From Bacteroidales bacterium (GTDB lineage: Bacteria > Bacteroidota > Bacteroidia > Bacteroidales > UBA1715): a DNA stretch of 6,528 bases. Position 1 is the first letter of the stretch, and every line of letters begins with the position of its first letter. This document shows positions 1-5,693 of this stretch, in pieces. Both the position numbers and the translations under genes were made by a program. Below the pieces are notes generated by a model, which worked only from the letters and a program-made list of their open reading frames with translations, had not been told where the DNA came from and ran no database searches. The stretch covers positions 1-6,528 of the forward strand of contig JAISIO010000081.1 of the NCBI GenBank assembly GCA_031262005.1, given 5' to 3'.

Positions 1-105
1 TCGAACTAAGGAATTGAGAGGCTTTTCCTTATTATTTATTCAACAACAAAAATTCATTTTGCTATGACCAAGAACAATGAATTTTGCAAACCCACACAAG
101 GTGTA
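1..105. repeat. Terminal direct repeat, copy 1 (circular overlap)
   Basis: These 105 bases are identical, with no mismatch, to the last 105 bases of the window (6424-6528). The repeat runs into the start of the first gene, so it is not a natural gene boundary. The simplest reading is that a circular molecule of 6,423 bp was assembled with overlapping ends. A linear phage-type terminal repeat is possible but less likely, because a coding sequence crosses the repeat edge. Confidence 0.93.
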
Positions 106-441
106 GGAATGCAAACGCCTCGCAGAGCGAAATCTGCACCGGTACAACTACCACCGGTACATCAAATAGTTTACCAAACTATTATTCCAACAAAACCAAC
201 CAGATTAATCGGAGAAAAGGTTGTATACAACGAGCGTTTTTACAAGACCTTCGGTACCGACGATAGCAATCACCCACCACTTCCGCTCTGTGGTTATTTC
301 ACAATAGAAAATGTGCGAGTTTCGACAGTACCAAAAAAAGGATTAGGAATCATGATAATGACCGAAGGTAATCATGCATCACGAACTTTTGGGCTTAATT
401 CGAGCTATTACGATCTATACAATAAAGAAACACATGGTTGA
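64..441 (+). CDS. Hypothetical protein, 125 aa, unknown family
   Basis: I do not recognise this protein. It has no signal peptide or membrane segment. The N-terminal third is basic and proline-rich (PRRAKSAPVQLPPVH around residues 19-33) and looks disordered. The rest (about 48-125) mixes short hydrophobic stretches with aromatic residues and may be a small beta-rich fold. The ATG at 64 has an A/T-rich upstream region typical of Bacteroidota; a second in-frame ATG at residue 16 is a possible alternative start. The first start overlaps one of three GACCAAGAAC elements (66-75), which may link expression to a regulator or to replication. The gene stands alone: a strong terminator follows 12 bases after its stop. 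Its location just downstream of the putative origin region would suit a replication-control or accessory role, but that is only inference from position. Confidence 0.65.
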   Translation: MTKNNEFCKPTQGVGMQTPRRAKSAPVQLPPVHQIVYQTIIPTKPTRLIGEKVVYNERFYKTFGTDDSNHPPLPLCGYFTIENVRVSTVPKKGLGIMIMTEGNHASRTFGLNSSYYDLYNKETHG

Positions 442-513
442 TTAGTGTTAGTAAGGTTGTGCCCTTTGCGCAAATGGGGCGCAACCTTTTTTTACTTTCT
501 CTAATCACTAATC
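440..513. repeat. Outer inverted repeat around the terminator
   Basis: GATTAGTG at 440-447 is the exact reverse complement of CACTAATC at 506-513, and the terminator hairpin at 453-493 sits between the arms. The left arm overlaps the stop codon of the first gene and the right arm lies in a tandem CTAATCA-type heptamer repeat (501-519) just before the primase start. The nested structure could form a larger stem in RNA or DNA. Whether it is functional is unknown. Confidence 0.5.
453..493 (+). terminator. Rho-independent terminator after the first gene
   Basis: A 12-bp stem (AAGGTTGTGCCC at 453-464 with GGGCGCAACCTT at 477-488, one G-U pair) is followed by a run of seven T (487-493). The loop holds the palindrome TTTGCGCAAA (465-474), which can add an inner stem. 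It should stop transcripts from the first gene before the primase-helicase gene, 33 bases beyond the T run, for which I see no convincing separate promoter. It may therefore act as an attenuator. Confidence 0.85.
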
Positions 514-519
514 ACTAAT
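501..519. repeat. Short tandem repeat CTAATCA before the primase gene
   Basis: Two full heptamers and a partial third (CTAATCA, CTAATCA, CTAAT) occupy the leader of the primase gene. The same TAATCAC word recurs at 4568-4574 and 4610-4616 in the leader of the DUF5618 gene. Repeats of this type are common between genes in Bacteroidota and may change copy number by slippage. Confidence 0.55.
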
Positions 520-526
520 ACAACCA

Positions 527-3340
527 ATGATAAACAATCAATTAATAGATAGCGTTAAAAACGCAGCCGATATAGTAGACGTAGTTGGCGATTACGTTAA
601 TTTAAAGCGTACTGGTAGTTCATGGACCGGGTTCTGCCCATTCCACGACAATAAAAAAACACCGGCATTCAGTGTCAATCCTGCAAAGAATTATTGCAAA
701 TGCTTTTCCTGCATGGACACCACGATGGACGTGATAGATTTTGTTGCCAAAATTGAACATATAAGCAAAGGAGATGCTATACGCCGCCTTGCCGAACGCT
801 ACCACATACCCATTGACAACAAACCACGACCCAAAGCAAAGCCGAATTTCACCAAAGTACAATACCAAGACACATTTTCATACAAAAAGAAAGAATTTAG
901 TGCCGATGAATTAAAACTTCTTGGAAAAAACATCACTGCCGAAATCTGCGAAAATGAGTTTAATCTTCATTGCGTTGAAAGTTTTATACGCCCCGGCAAG
1001 AACAATTCCGAAAGTTGGGAAATAAGCAGTACTCCCGAATTTCCAATTTTTGTGTTCGACTATGGCGACTGGGGTCGCATCTATCAGCCAAATTCAAAAG
1101 ACAATCGATTTTCGTTTTTTGGCGACAAACCTCAAGAAAGCGTACAGGGTAATGCCAAAGCGGTAAAAATGTACAAACAAGCAACCGAAGGAAAGGCTCC
1201 GGAAGAAGACGATCGGTTAGAGGAACTCATTATTTGTTCCGGTGGAAGCGATGCACTCAATATATTTGCCAACACCCATTACAACGTGCTATTTCTCAAT
1301 TCGGAAACCGCCGATATTACGCAATATATGTATCGAATGCTCAAACGAATAGCCAAAACGATTTATTTGTGTTACGATACCGATGTTACCGGCATTCGCC
1401 AAGCGCAAAAGTACGCATTGGCGTATTTAGATTTTCACATAATCAATCTTCCGGCAGACTTAAACAAATTTCGCGACCGAAAAGGTGCTCCGTGCAAAGA
1501 TGCAAAGGATTTTTTTATGCACTACCGGAGCAAAAAATATCAGAAAAACGATTATTTATTCAAACAACTTGTGCGCACATCGAATCCGTTACGGTTTTGG
1601 AATGCCAATGTTTTTGACAAAAAAGGAAATGACGAGGCAATAGTTAAATACGAGATTAACAATGAGCAAATGTATCAGTTCTTGAACGCGTGCGGACTGT
1701 ATACGTATGATAATCCGCAAAACAAAGAAGGCTTTGATTTTATTCAAATTGACGATAAAATTGTGTACAATATCAAAGACAAATCAGTGCAGTCGCACGC
1801 AAATTCAATACTGGTTGATTTCATAAAACAAAATCTTGAATATTACAACATATCATTAATCAACGCCATTCACCGGAGCGCACAGGCAAAACAGTCGAGT
1901 TTAGAAAAAATTCGCCGTATAGAATTAGATTACACCACATACAGCCGTTCGCACGATTATTTGTTTTTCAAAAACACAGCCGTTCGCATCAATGCTGAAG
2001 GTTTTGAGGTAAAACAGTTCAATGAAGATGGTAAATTTATTCACGATTTTGACATTATTGACCACAATTTTCACAAAGAACCGGAATTGTTCCGAATCGA
2101 TTACAGTGGTTCTTACCGAAGACTACAGCAAGAAATTACCCAACTCCACCCCGATAGCTACGAATACAAGGAAAAAGCACAACAACTCAACATAATGCCG
2201 GATACCGACAAATACGATTTAACCATCTACAATAAGGATTTTTCATTTTTACAATATCTCTACAACACCGGTAGATTTTATTGGCGCAAGGAAAAAGAAG
2301 GTGCTGCGCTCTCAATAGAAGAAAAACGCGAAGAAGATTTGTTTTTTATATCAAAAGTATGCGCACTCGGGTACTTAATGTATCGCTACAAAGAAGCATC
2401 GAAAGGATTAATGGTGTATGCCATAGAAACCGAATTAGACACGAATAATGCTCATAAAGGCGGTACAGGGAAAACAATATTTTTTGATTCCCTGAACTAT
2501 GTTCGTCCGTATATTAAAATGGGTAATGACGAAATTGAAGAAAAGAAAAATTTTTATTCTCGTGTTGAGTTAGGCAAAACCAAAATAGTATACTTTGACG
2601 ACTTGAATGATAAAACTGACTTGGAGTTCTTCAAATCGACCATTACCGGTGATATGACGGTAGAGGCAAAATATATGAACCGTGTTTCAATTCCTGCTTC
2701 GGAATCTCCCAAACTGTGCGCATCAAGTAACTTTGCTCCCACTAATTTTTCGGGACCGCTCAAACGCCGTTTTTGGTTCACCGGATTCTGCGATTACTAC
2801 CACGGTTCCGACGATATGCGAGGATTGAAAGATTTTTCTCCTAATAGCGAATTTGGCAAAGATCTGTTAATTGATTACACCGAGAAAGAAATGAACGAGT
2901 TCTACAACTTTATGGCGCAATGCCTGCATACCTACTTGAAATTCCGAGAAAAGATAAATCCGCCAATGGATATGATAGAACAGCGAATACTGCGCCGTGA
3001 GCTGAGCGAAGAATTTATATTCTGGGCAGAGGATTACTTTCAGCCCGACAAACTCAACTGCAATGTAGATGTTGAGGAAATATTCACTGCGTACAAAGCA
3101 TCGCTACCGGAACAGTACGCCAAACACGCAAAAAAGAGCAAATTGAAAAATAAATTAATAACATTCTGCCGGTATAAAAAATGGTTGTTCAATCCACCTC
3201 ACTTGTTACTTACCGAAACCGAAAAATCGCGTAATGTTATTCGTGGTTATAGCAATGGCACCGACATATACTATTATTACATAGAAGCACAGGAAGAACA
3301 ATTGAAAGAAAAATTTGATTTTAACCAGCAAGTATTTTAA
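527..3340 (+). CDS. Primase-helicase replication protein (CHC2 zinc finger, Toprim-like, SF3/D5-like helicase)
   Basis: This 937-aa cytoplasmic protein is the likely replication initiator. Residues 1-95 form a DnaG-type CHC2 zinc finger with ligands C37, H40, C59 and C62. Residues about 95-225 resemble the Toprim-N linker (FDYGDWGRIYQP). Residues about 230-310 look like Toprim: the aspartate pair is present (D284, D286 in CYDTD), but the usual glutamate of the EGxxD motif is serine (S238 in CSGGSDAL). The C-terminal half carries a helicase of the SF3/D5 or DUF5906 type: Walker A GGTGKT at 645-650, Walker B IVYFDD with D691-D692, a sensor-like SSN with N735, and an arginine-finger candidate in LKRRFW (R747-R748). 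Combined primase and helicase recalls phage P4 alpha and related replicases of plasmids and satellites. The ATG at 527 suits the expected N-terminus of the zinc-finger domain. A small gene follows after two bases, so the two are probably co-translated. Confidence 0.93.
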   Translation: MINNQLIDSVKNAADIVDVVGDYVNLKRTGSSWTGFCPFHDNKKTPAFSVNPAKNYCKCFSCMDTTMDVIDFVAKIEHISKGDAIRRLAERYHIPIDNKPRPKAKPNFTKVQYQDTFSYKKKEFSADELKLLGKNITAEICENEFNLHCVESFIRPGKNNSESWEISSTPEFPIFVFDYGDWGRIYQPNSKDNRFSFFGDKPQESVQGNAKAVKMYKQATEGKAPEEDDRLEELIICSGGSDALNIFANTHYNVLFLNSETADITQYMYRMLKRIAKTIYLCYDTDVTGIRQAQKYALAYLDFHIINLPADLNKFRDRKGAPCKDAKDFFMHYRSKKYQKNDYLFKQLVRTSNPLRFWNANVFDKKGNDEAIVKYEINNEQMYQFLNACGLYTYDNPQNKEGFDFIQIDDKIVYNIKDKSVQSHANSILVDFIKQNLEYYNISLINAIHRSAQAKQSSLEKIRRIELDYTTYSRSHDYLFFKNTAVRINAEGFEVKQFNEDGKFIHDFDIIDHNFHKEPELFRIDYSGSYRRLQQEITQLHPDSYEYKEKAQQLNIMPDTDKYDLTIYNKDFSFLQYLYNTGRFYWRKEKEGAALSIEEKREEDLFFISKVCALGYLMYRYKEASKGLMVYAIETELDTNNAHKGGTGKTIFFDSLNYVRPYIKMGNDEIEEKKNFYSRVELGKTKIVYFDDLNDKTDLEFFKSTITGDMTVEAKYMNRVSIPASESPKLCASSNFAPTNFSGPLKRRFWFTGFCDYYHGSDDMRGLKDFSPNSEFGKDLLIDYTEKEMNEFYNFMAQCLHTYLKFREKINPPMDMIEQRILRRELSEEFIFWAEDYFQPDKLNCNVDVEEIFTAYKASLPEQYAKHAKKSKLKNKLITFCRYKKWLFNPPHLLLTETEKSRNVIRGYSNGTDIYYYYIEAQEEQLKEKFDFNQQVF

Positions 3341-3342
3341 TC

Positions 3343-3684
3343 ATGGAAGATTTCAGCACATATCAACTTAATGACCTTGCCGAAATGGACGAACTGGAAC
3401 GCCGCATTGGCACCGAAAAATTCTACTCCTACGTTGGTGCAGTGTATAATTTGTGCGCCAAGCTCACGCCCAGCATGACGTACAACATTGCCGAAAAAAT
3501 CAAAGCCGAGAACAGGGAATTATTCATAAAATCGTGTTGCCAATATATACTTGCGCACCAGCCCAAAGGCGAAAGTAACGTTCAATTTAATCGCACCTTT
3601 ACCGAACTGCGAGGCGTGCAGACTTTTAATGAGTATATGAAGGAGTTAGAGGAGTTAGAGGAGTTAGAGAAGTTATGGAGTTAG
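3343..3684 (+). CDS. Small acidic helical protein downstream of the primase, 113 aa
   Basis: The family is not recognised. The ATG lies two bases after the primase-helicase stop, which points to an operon and probable translational coupling, so a helper role in replication or copy control is a reasonable guess. The sequence reads as mostly alpha-helical, rich in Glu, Leu and Lys, with no membrane segment. Residues 1-25 are strongly acidic (DLAEMDELERRIG). The tail is ELEELEELEKL, encoded directly by a 9-bp tandem repeat, and could extend a helix or coiled coil. An 8-bp unit in the repeat supplies the final residues W-S and the TAG stop. Adding or losing 9-bp units would lengthen or shorten the tail by three residues without changing frame. 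Confidence 0.72.
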   Translation: MEDFSTYQLNDLAEMDELERRIGTEKFYSYVGAVYNLCAKLTPSMTYNIAEKIKAENRELFIKSCCQYILAHQPKGESNVQFNRTFTELRGVQTFNEYMKELEELEELEKLWS

Positions 3685-3738
3685 AGAAGTTAGAGAAGTT
3701 AGAGAAGTTAGAGAAGTTATAGGAGTTATAGGAGTTGA
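3641..3738. repeat. 9-bp tandem repeat array, 11 units
   Basis: Eleven near-identical units of AGGAGTTAG / AGAAGTTAG / AG(G/A)AGTTAT run without a gap from the 3' end of the small acidic gene into the leader of the DUF3850-FISUMP gene. Ten units are 9 bp; the fifth (3677-3684) is 8 bp and contains the TAG stop of the upstream gene. Many units contain AGGAG, which resembles a Shine-Dalgarno core, although Bacteroidota rely little on it. The array is a strong candidate for copy-number variation between isolates. Confidence 0.92.
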
Positions 3739-3757
3739 TAAATTAAAGAATATAATT

Positions 3758-4546
3758 ATGAAAAAATGTAAAAAAGATCATACTTTGAAGTTAGACGAAA
3801 AGTATTATGATTTGCTTGTGAATGGAGAAAAGCGATTTGAAGTTAGATACAATGATAGAGATTATGCGGTCGGCGATTTTCTTTTCTTAGAATGCAGTAA
3901 TGGTAGAGCATTGTGCTGTGTAGTCAGATATATATTATCTGATTTTGTCGGTTTGAAGCCAGGTTATGTGGTGATGGACGTAGATTTTTTGCATGAATAT
4001 ATTCCGGGGAAAAAGATACAAGAAACAGTAGTAATCAACGGCGTTCGTTGGGCAACTCGCAACGTAGCCGAACCCGGCACTTTTGCCGCCAATCCTGAAG
4101 ATTCGGGAATGTTCTACCAATGGAATCGCAAAAAAGCGTATGCTGCCACTGGTGATGTAACCGATTGGGATAGCAGCTTTCCCACCGGCACTGAATGGGA
4201 AAAAGCAAACGACCCAAGCCCCGCCGGTTACCGTTTGCCAACCCGTCAAGAGCAAGAATCGTTGTTAGACAAATCCAAAGTAACAAACGAATGGACAACT
4301 GTAAACGGCGTAGTCGGAATGAAATTTACCGATAAGGAGAACGAAAATTCTATTTTTCTTCCTGCCGCAGGCTCTCGCAACTACGGCAACGGAAAGCTGT
4401 GCGTCGCAGGCGAGGGCAGCAACTATTGGAGTAGTACCGAGTACAACAGCCCCAACGCTTACTACTTGCGCTTAGGCAGAAGAATCGCCTGCATGAGCGA
4501 CATATATCGCGTGTACGGTCTATCCGTTCGCTGTGTCGCAGAATAA
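3758..4546 (+). CDS. DUF3850-FISUMP fusion protein, 262 aa
   Basis: Two unrelated domains are joined. Residues 1-82 match my recollection of DUF3850, an ASCH/PUA-like small domain thought to bind RNA (HTLKL at 8-12, NGEKRFEVRYNDRDYAVGD at 22-40, GLKPGYVVMDV at 65-75). Residues about 91-262 match the FISUMP (Fibrobacter succinogenes major paralogous, TIGR02145-type) domain, with VVINGVRWATRNV, GMFYQWN, PSPAGYRLPT, FLPAAGSRNYG, NYWSST and the end GLSVRCVAE. That domain has a C-type-lectin-like fold and is usually extracellular, but no signal peptide or lipobox is present here. The codon composition changes at the junction: the first part is AT-rich, while from about 4030 it is markedly richer in G and C. 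The two halves therefore probably have different histories. The last ~35 codons look hypervariable (see the variable-region entry). Function is unknown; ligand binding or recognition is the plausible role of the lectin-like part. Confidence 0.85.
   Translation: MKKCKKDHTLKLDEKYYDLLVNGEKRFEVRYNDRDYAVGDFLFLECSNGRALCCVVRYILSDFVGLKPGYVVMDVDFLHEYIPGKKIQETVVINGVRWATRNVAEPGTFAANPEDSGMFYQWNRKKAYAATGDVTDWDSSFPTGTEWEKANDPSPAGYRLPTRQEQESLLDKSKVTNEWTTVNGVVGMKFTDKENENSIFLPAAGSRNYGNGKLCVAGEGSNYWSSTEYNSPNAYYLRLGRRIACMSDIYRVYGLSVRCVAE
4439..4516 (+). other. Candidate diversity-generating-retroelement variable region
   Basis: In the 26 codons for residues 228-253, 16 end in C (for example AAC, TAC, CCC, CGC, GGC, ATC, GCC, TGC, GAC), whereas only one of the first 27 codons of the same gene does. 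Adenine-directed mutagenesis of AAC codons in a template repeat gives NNC codons in exactly this position of lectin-fold targets, just before the conserved end GLSVRCV. No template repeat, reverse transcriptase or Avd gene is on this circle, so a retroelement would have to act in trans, or the pattern is inherited from a past one. Ordinary divergence among FISUMP paralogues is the alternative. Confidence 0.4.
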
Positions 4547-4663
4547 AAATTCGATTTATTTATCAATTAATCACTAATCTCTAAACTCTATTCACCAACC
4601 ATTAACCATTAATCACTCCCCCGAGTTCATTGACATATTGAATTGTACCGAAAGGATAAAACT

Positions 4664-4694
4664 TTTGGATTTTTTTGCAAACGTTGTATATTTA
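4664..4694 (+). promoter_or_regulatory. Bacteroidetes-type promoter of the DUF5618 gene
   Basis: TTTG at 4664-4667 is separated by 19 bases from TATATTTA at 4687-4694. This fits the Bacteroidetes primary-sigma consensus TTTG-N19-21-TAnnTTTG with one mismatch at the final base. Transcription would begin near 4700, about 20 bases before the ATG at 4722. Its position shows that the upstream in-frame ATG at 4638 is not the real start. Confidence 0.72.
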
Positions 4695-4721
4695 CATAGA
4701 CTAATCTTAACAATTACGACT

Positions 4722-5119
4722 ATGGCAGTATTAAAACACCCAATTAAAGAAGCGGAGCGTTATTTGGATAATGCTCGAAAAGTGCTTACAGAAAATGCAG
4801 GAAAGCAAGGCGAATATTACACAGATCCCAAGTATGTAAAAGCAGCCGGCAATTATGCGTGGAATGGGGTTCTTGTAGCACTTGATGCAGTTACCGATGT
4901 GCGAAAAAATCTAAAAAAAGGACAGCGACTTGATATAAAAGATTATCAAAATGCCGTTGCTAAAAAAGATAAGAAGATGAATATGCCTTTTTTGGCAGCA
5001 TACGAAACCTTGCATAAAACATTGGATATGATGGAAATCCGAGTTTTGTTGTAGTGCAAGATGGATTTAAAAAAGGAAAAATTATAATAGATTGGGCAAG
5101 TAAGCATTACCAAGAATAG
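4722..5119 (+). pseudogene. DUF5618 family protein, frameshifted near the 3' end
   Basis: The start HPIKEAERYLDNARKVL and the block YYTDPKYVKAAGNYAWNGVLVALDAV match DUF5618 as I recall it, a small helical Bacteroidota family of unknown function that may be related to HEPN-like bundles. As written, the frame ends at 5054 after 110 aa with the unrelated tail DMMEIRVLL. In the -1 frame the expected family ending appears at once: GYDGN (5024-5038), then VVQDG and IIIDWASKH, up to a TAG at 5117-5119. One extra G in the GG at 5024-5025 would restore a single ~132-aa frame. This is therefore a recent deletion, a consensus error, or, less likely, a ribosomal frameshift site; I see no classic slippery heptamer. 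The ATG at 4722 is preferred over 4638 because the promoter lies between them. A terminator follows the restored stop. Confidence 0.8.
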
Positions 5120-5144
5120 GTTCTTCCACTCCACTCACATCACC

Positions 5145-5182
5145 ACCGGTACAATTCACTATGAAATGTACCGGTTTTTTTT
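5145..5182 (+). terminator. Rho-independent terminator after the DUF5618 gene
   Basis: A perfect 9-bp stem, ACCGGTACA (5145-5153) with TGTACCGGT (5167-5175), is followed by eight T (5175-5182). The loop can form a further TTCA/TGAA stem (5155-5158 with 5162-5165) capped by three bases. It lies 25 bases after the restored DUF5618 stop and directly before the next gene. Confidence 0.9.
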
Positions 5183-5200
5183 ATGTATAAACAAATAACT

Positions 5201-5536
5201 ATGAAAGAACTATTTTTTATAACAACAACAAGCGTTGCTCCAAAAAACAAAAAAGCGCAAGCAGCCGTGGAATTTTGCAAACGCTATCATCATGCACTTG
5301 CCTGCGATCGCATCAGCATCGATTCCATACTTGCAGAATTGAAGTTACTCTGCAAAAAATTGAATGAAGCCGATACACGTTCAAAAGAAATAACTGTTAG
5401 TCGCACCAATGACTGCTTTACACTGCATTTCGTAGGCGCATTAAACGAATACGTATTCCAACTGCGATTTACCAAAGTACAGAAAATCTATCAGTTCAAC
5501 GAACTTATTCCGGTGGTTGATTTAATTGAAAATTGA
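5201..5536 (+). CDS. Hypothetical protein, 111 aa, unknown family
   Basis: I do not recognise this protein. It has no signal peptide and is predicted cytoplasmic. The first half looks helical (QAAVEFCKRYHHALACDR, then SILAELKLLCKKLNEA), and the second half beta-rich (EITVSRTNDCFTLHFVGA, then YVFQLRFTKV). The ATG at 5201 (MKELFF) is preferred to the ATG at 5183, because 5183 abuts the T run of the terminator and 5201 has the A/T-rich leader seen at other starts here. No promoter fits between the terminator and this start, so it may depend on read-through. Its stop codon lies in a 7-bp repeat that also contains the next start, so it and the two following genes probably form one unit. An antitoxin or regulator role for the nuclease-like gene is possible but unsupported by homology. 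Confidence 0.7.
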   Translation: MKELFFITTTSVAPKNKKAQAAVEFCKRYHHALACDRISIDSILAELKLLCKKLNEADTRSKEITVSRTNDCFTLHFVGALNEYVFQLRFTKVQKIYQFNELIPVVDLIEN

Positions 5537-5551
5537 AAATTGAAAATGAAA
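5525..5551. repeat. 7-bp tandem repeat ATTGAAA at a stop/start junction
   Basis: Three units of ATTGAAA (5525-5545) are followed by ATGAAA (5546-5551). The TGA stop of the 111-aa gene (5534-5536) and the ATG of the Cys-rich gene (5546) both fall inside the array. A change in unit number would alter the spacing or frame between the two genes. Confidence 0.85.
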
Positions 5552-5677
5552 CCAAAACCTTGTAAAATCAAAAATTCAACCTGCAAATATCGTGCTTGTA
5601 TGAGCAATGACTGCCAAAAGGAATATGCTCAAAAGAACGGCGCATTGTGGGTTGGCGACTGTGAAAAATCAAAATAA
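5546..5677 (+). CDS. Small cysteine-rich protein, 43 aa
   Basis: This short frame starts nine bases after the preceding stop and ends 16 bases before the ATG preferred for the nuclease-like gene, so it fills the gap neatly. It encodes MKPKPCKIKNSTCKYRACMS and continues to a lysine-rich end. Cysteines are at 6, 13, 18, 23 and 39, with a GALWVGDCE block at 32-40. Five cysteines in 43 residues suggest a small metal-binding knuckle or disulphide-held peptide. There is no signal peptide, which favours metal binding in the cytoplasm. The family is not recognised. It overlaps the longer possible start of the next gene in another frame. Its position suggests co-expression with the nuclease-like gene and a possible partner role. 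Confidence 0.6.
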   Translation: MKPKPCKIKNSTCKYRACMSNDCQKEYAQKNGALWVGDCEKSK

Positions 5678-5693
5678 ACACATTGAAAAAGTC

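Noticed and set aside
84..266. 60-aa frame overlapping the first gene
   Set aside because: It is a shorter frame in another phase, with low-complexity Thr runs and no start context better than that at 64.
620..2781. Frames opposite to or in other phases of the primase gene (620-868, 984-1184, 2554-2781 on -, 1234-1617 on +)
   Set aside because: They are shadows of a strongly supported coding sequence, with no motifs of their own.
3641..3738. CRISPR-like array
   Set aside because: Units are 9 bp with no spacers, so this is a simple tandem repeat.
3935..4298. Two - strand frames within the FISUMP region
   Set aside because: They arise from the GC-richer codons of the real gene on the + strand.
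4547..4660. Template repeat for the FISUMP variable region immediately downstream
   Set aside because: This stretch is A/T-rich with TAATCAC and ACCATTA words and has no similarity to the 3' end of the gene; no other part of the window repeats it either.
4638..4721. Longer N-terminus for the DUF5618 protein
   Set aside because: The promoter at 4664-4694 lies inside this extension, and the family begins near HPIKEAERYL, just after the ATG at 4722.
5009..5051. Programmed -1 ribosomal frameshift in DUF5618
   Set aside because: The frame change is -1, but no X-XXY-YYZ slippery heptamer in the right phase or strong downstream structure is visible; a missing base explains it more simply.
5607..5693. 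Longer N-terminus for the nuclease-like protein
   Set aside because: It overlaps the Cys-rich gene in a different frame and adds a stretch with no fold signal; the ATG at 5694 has a better context. The point is not proven.
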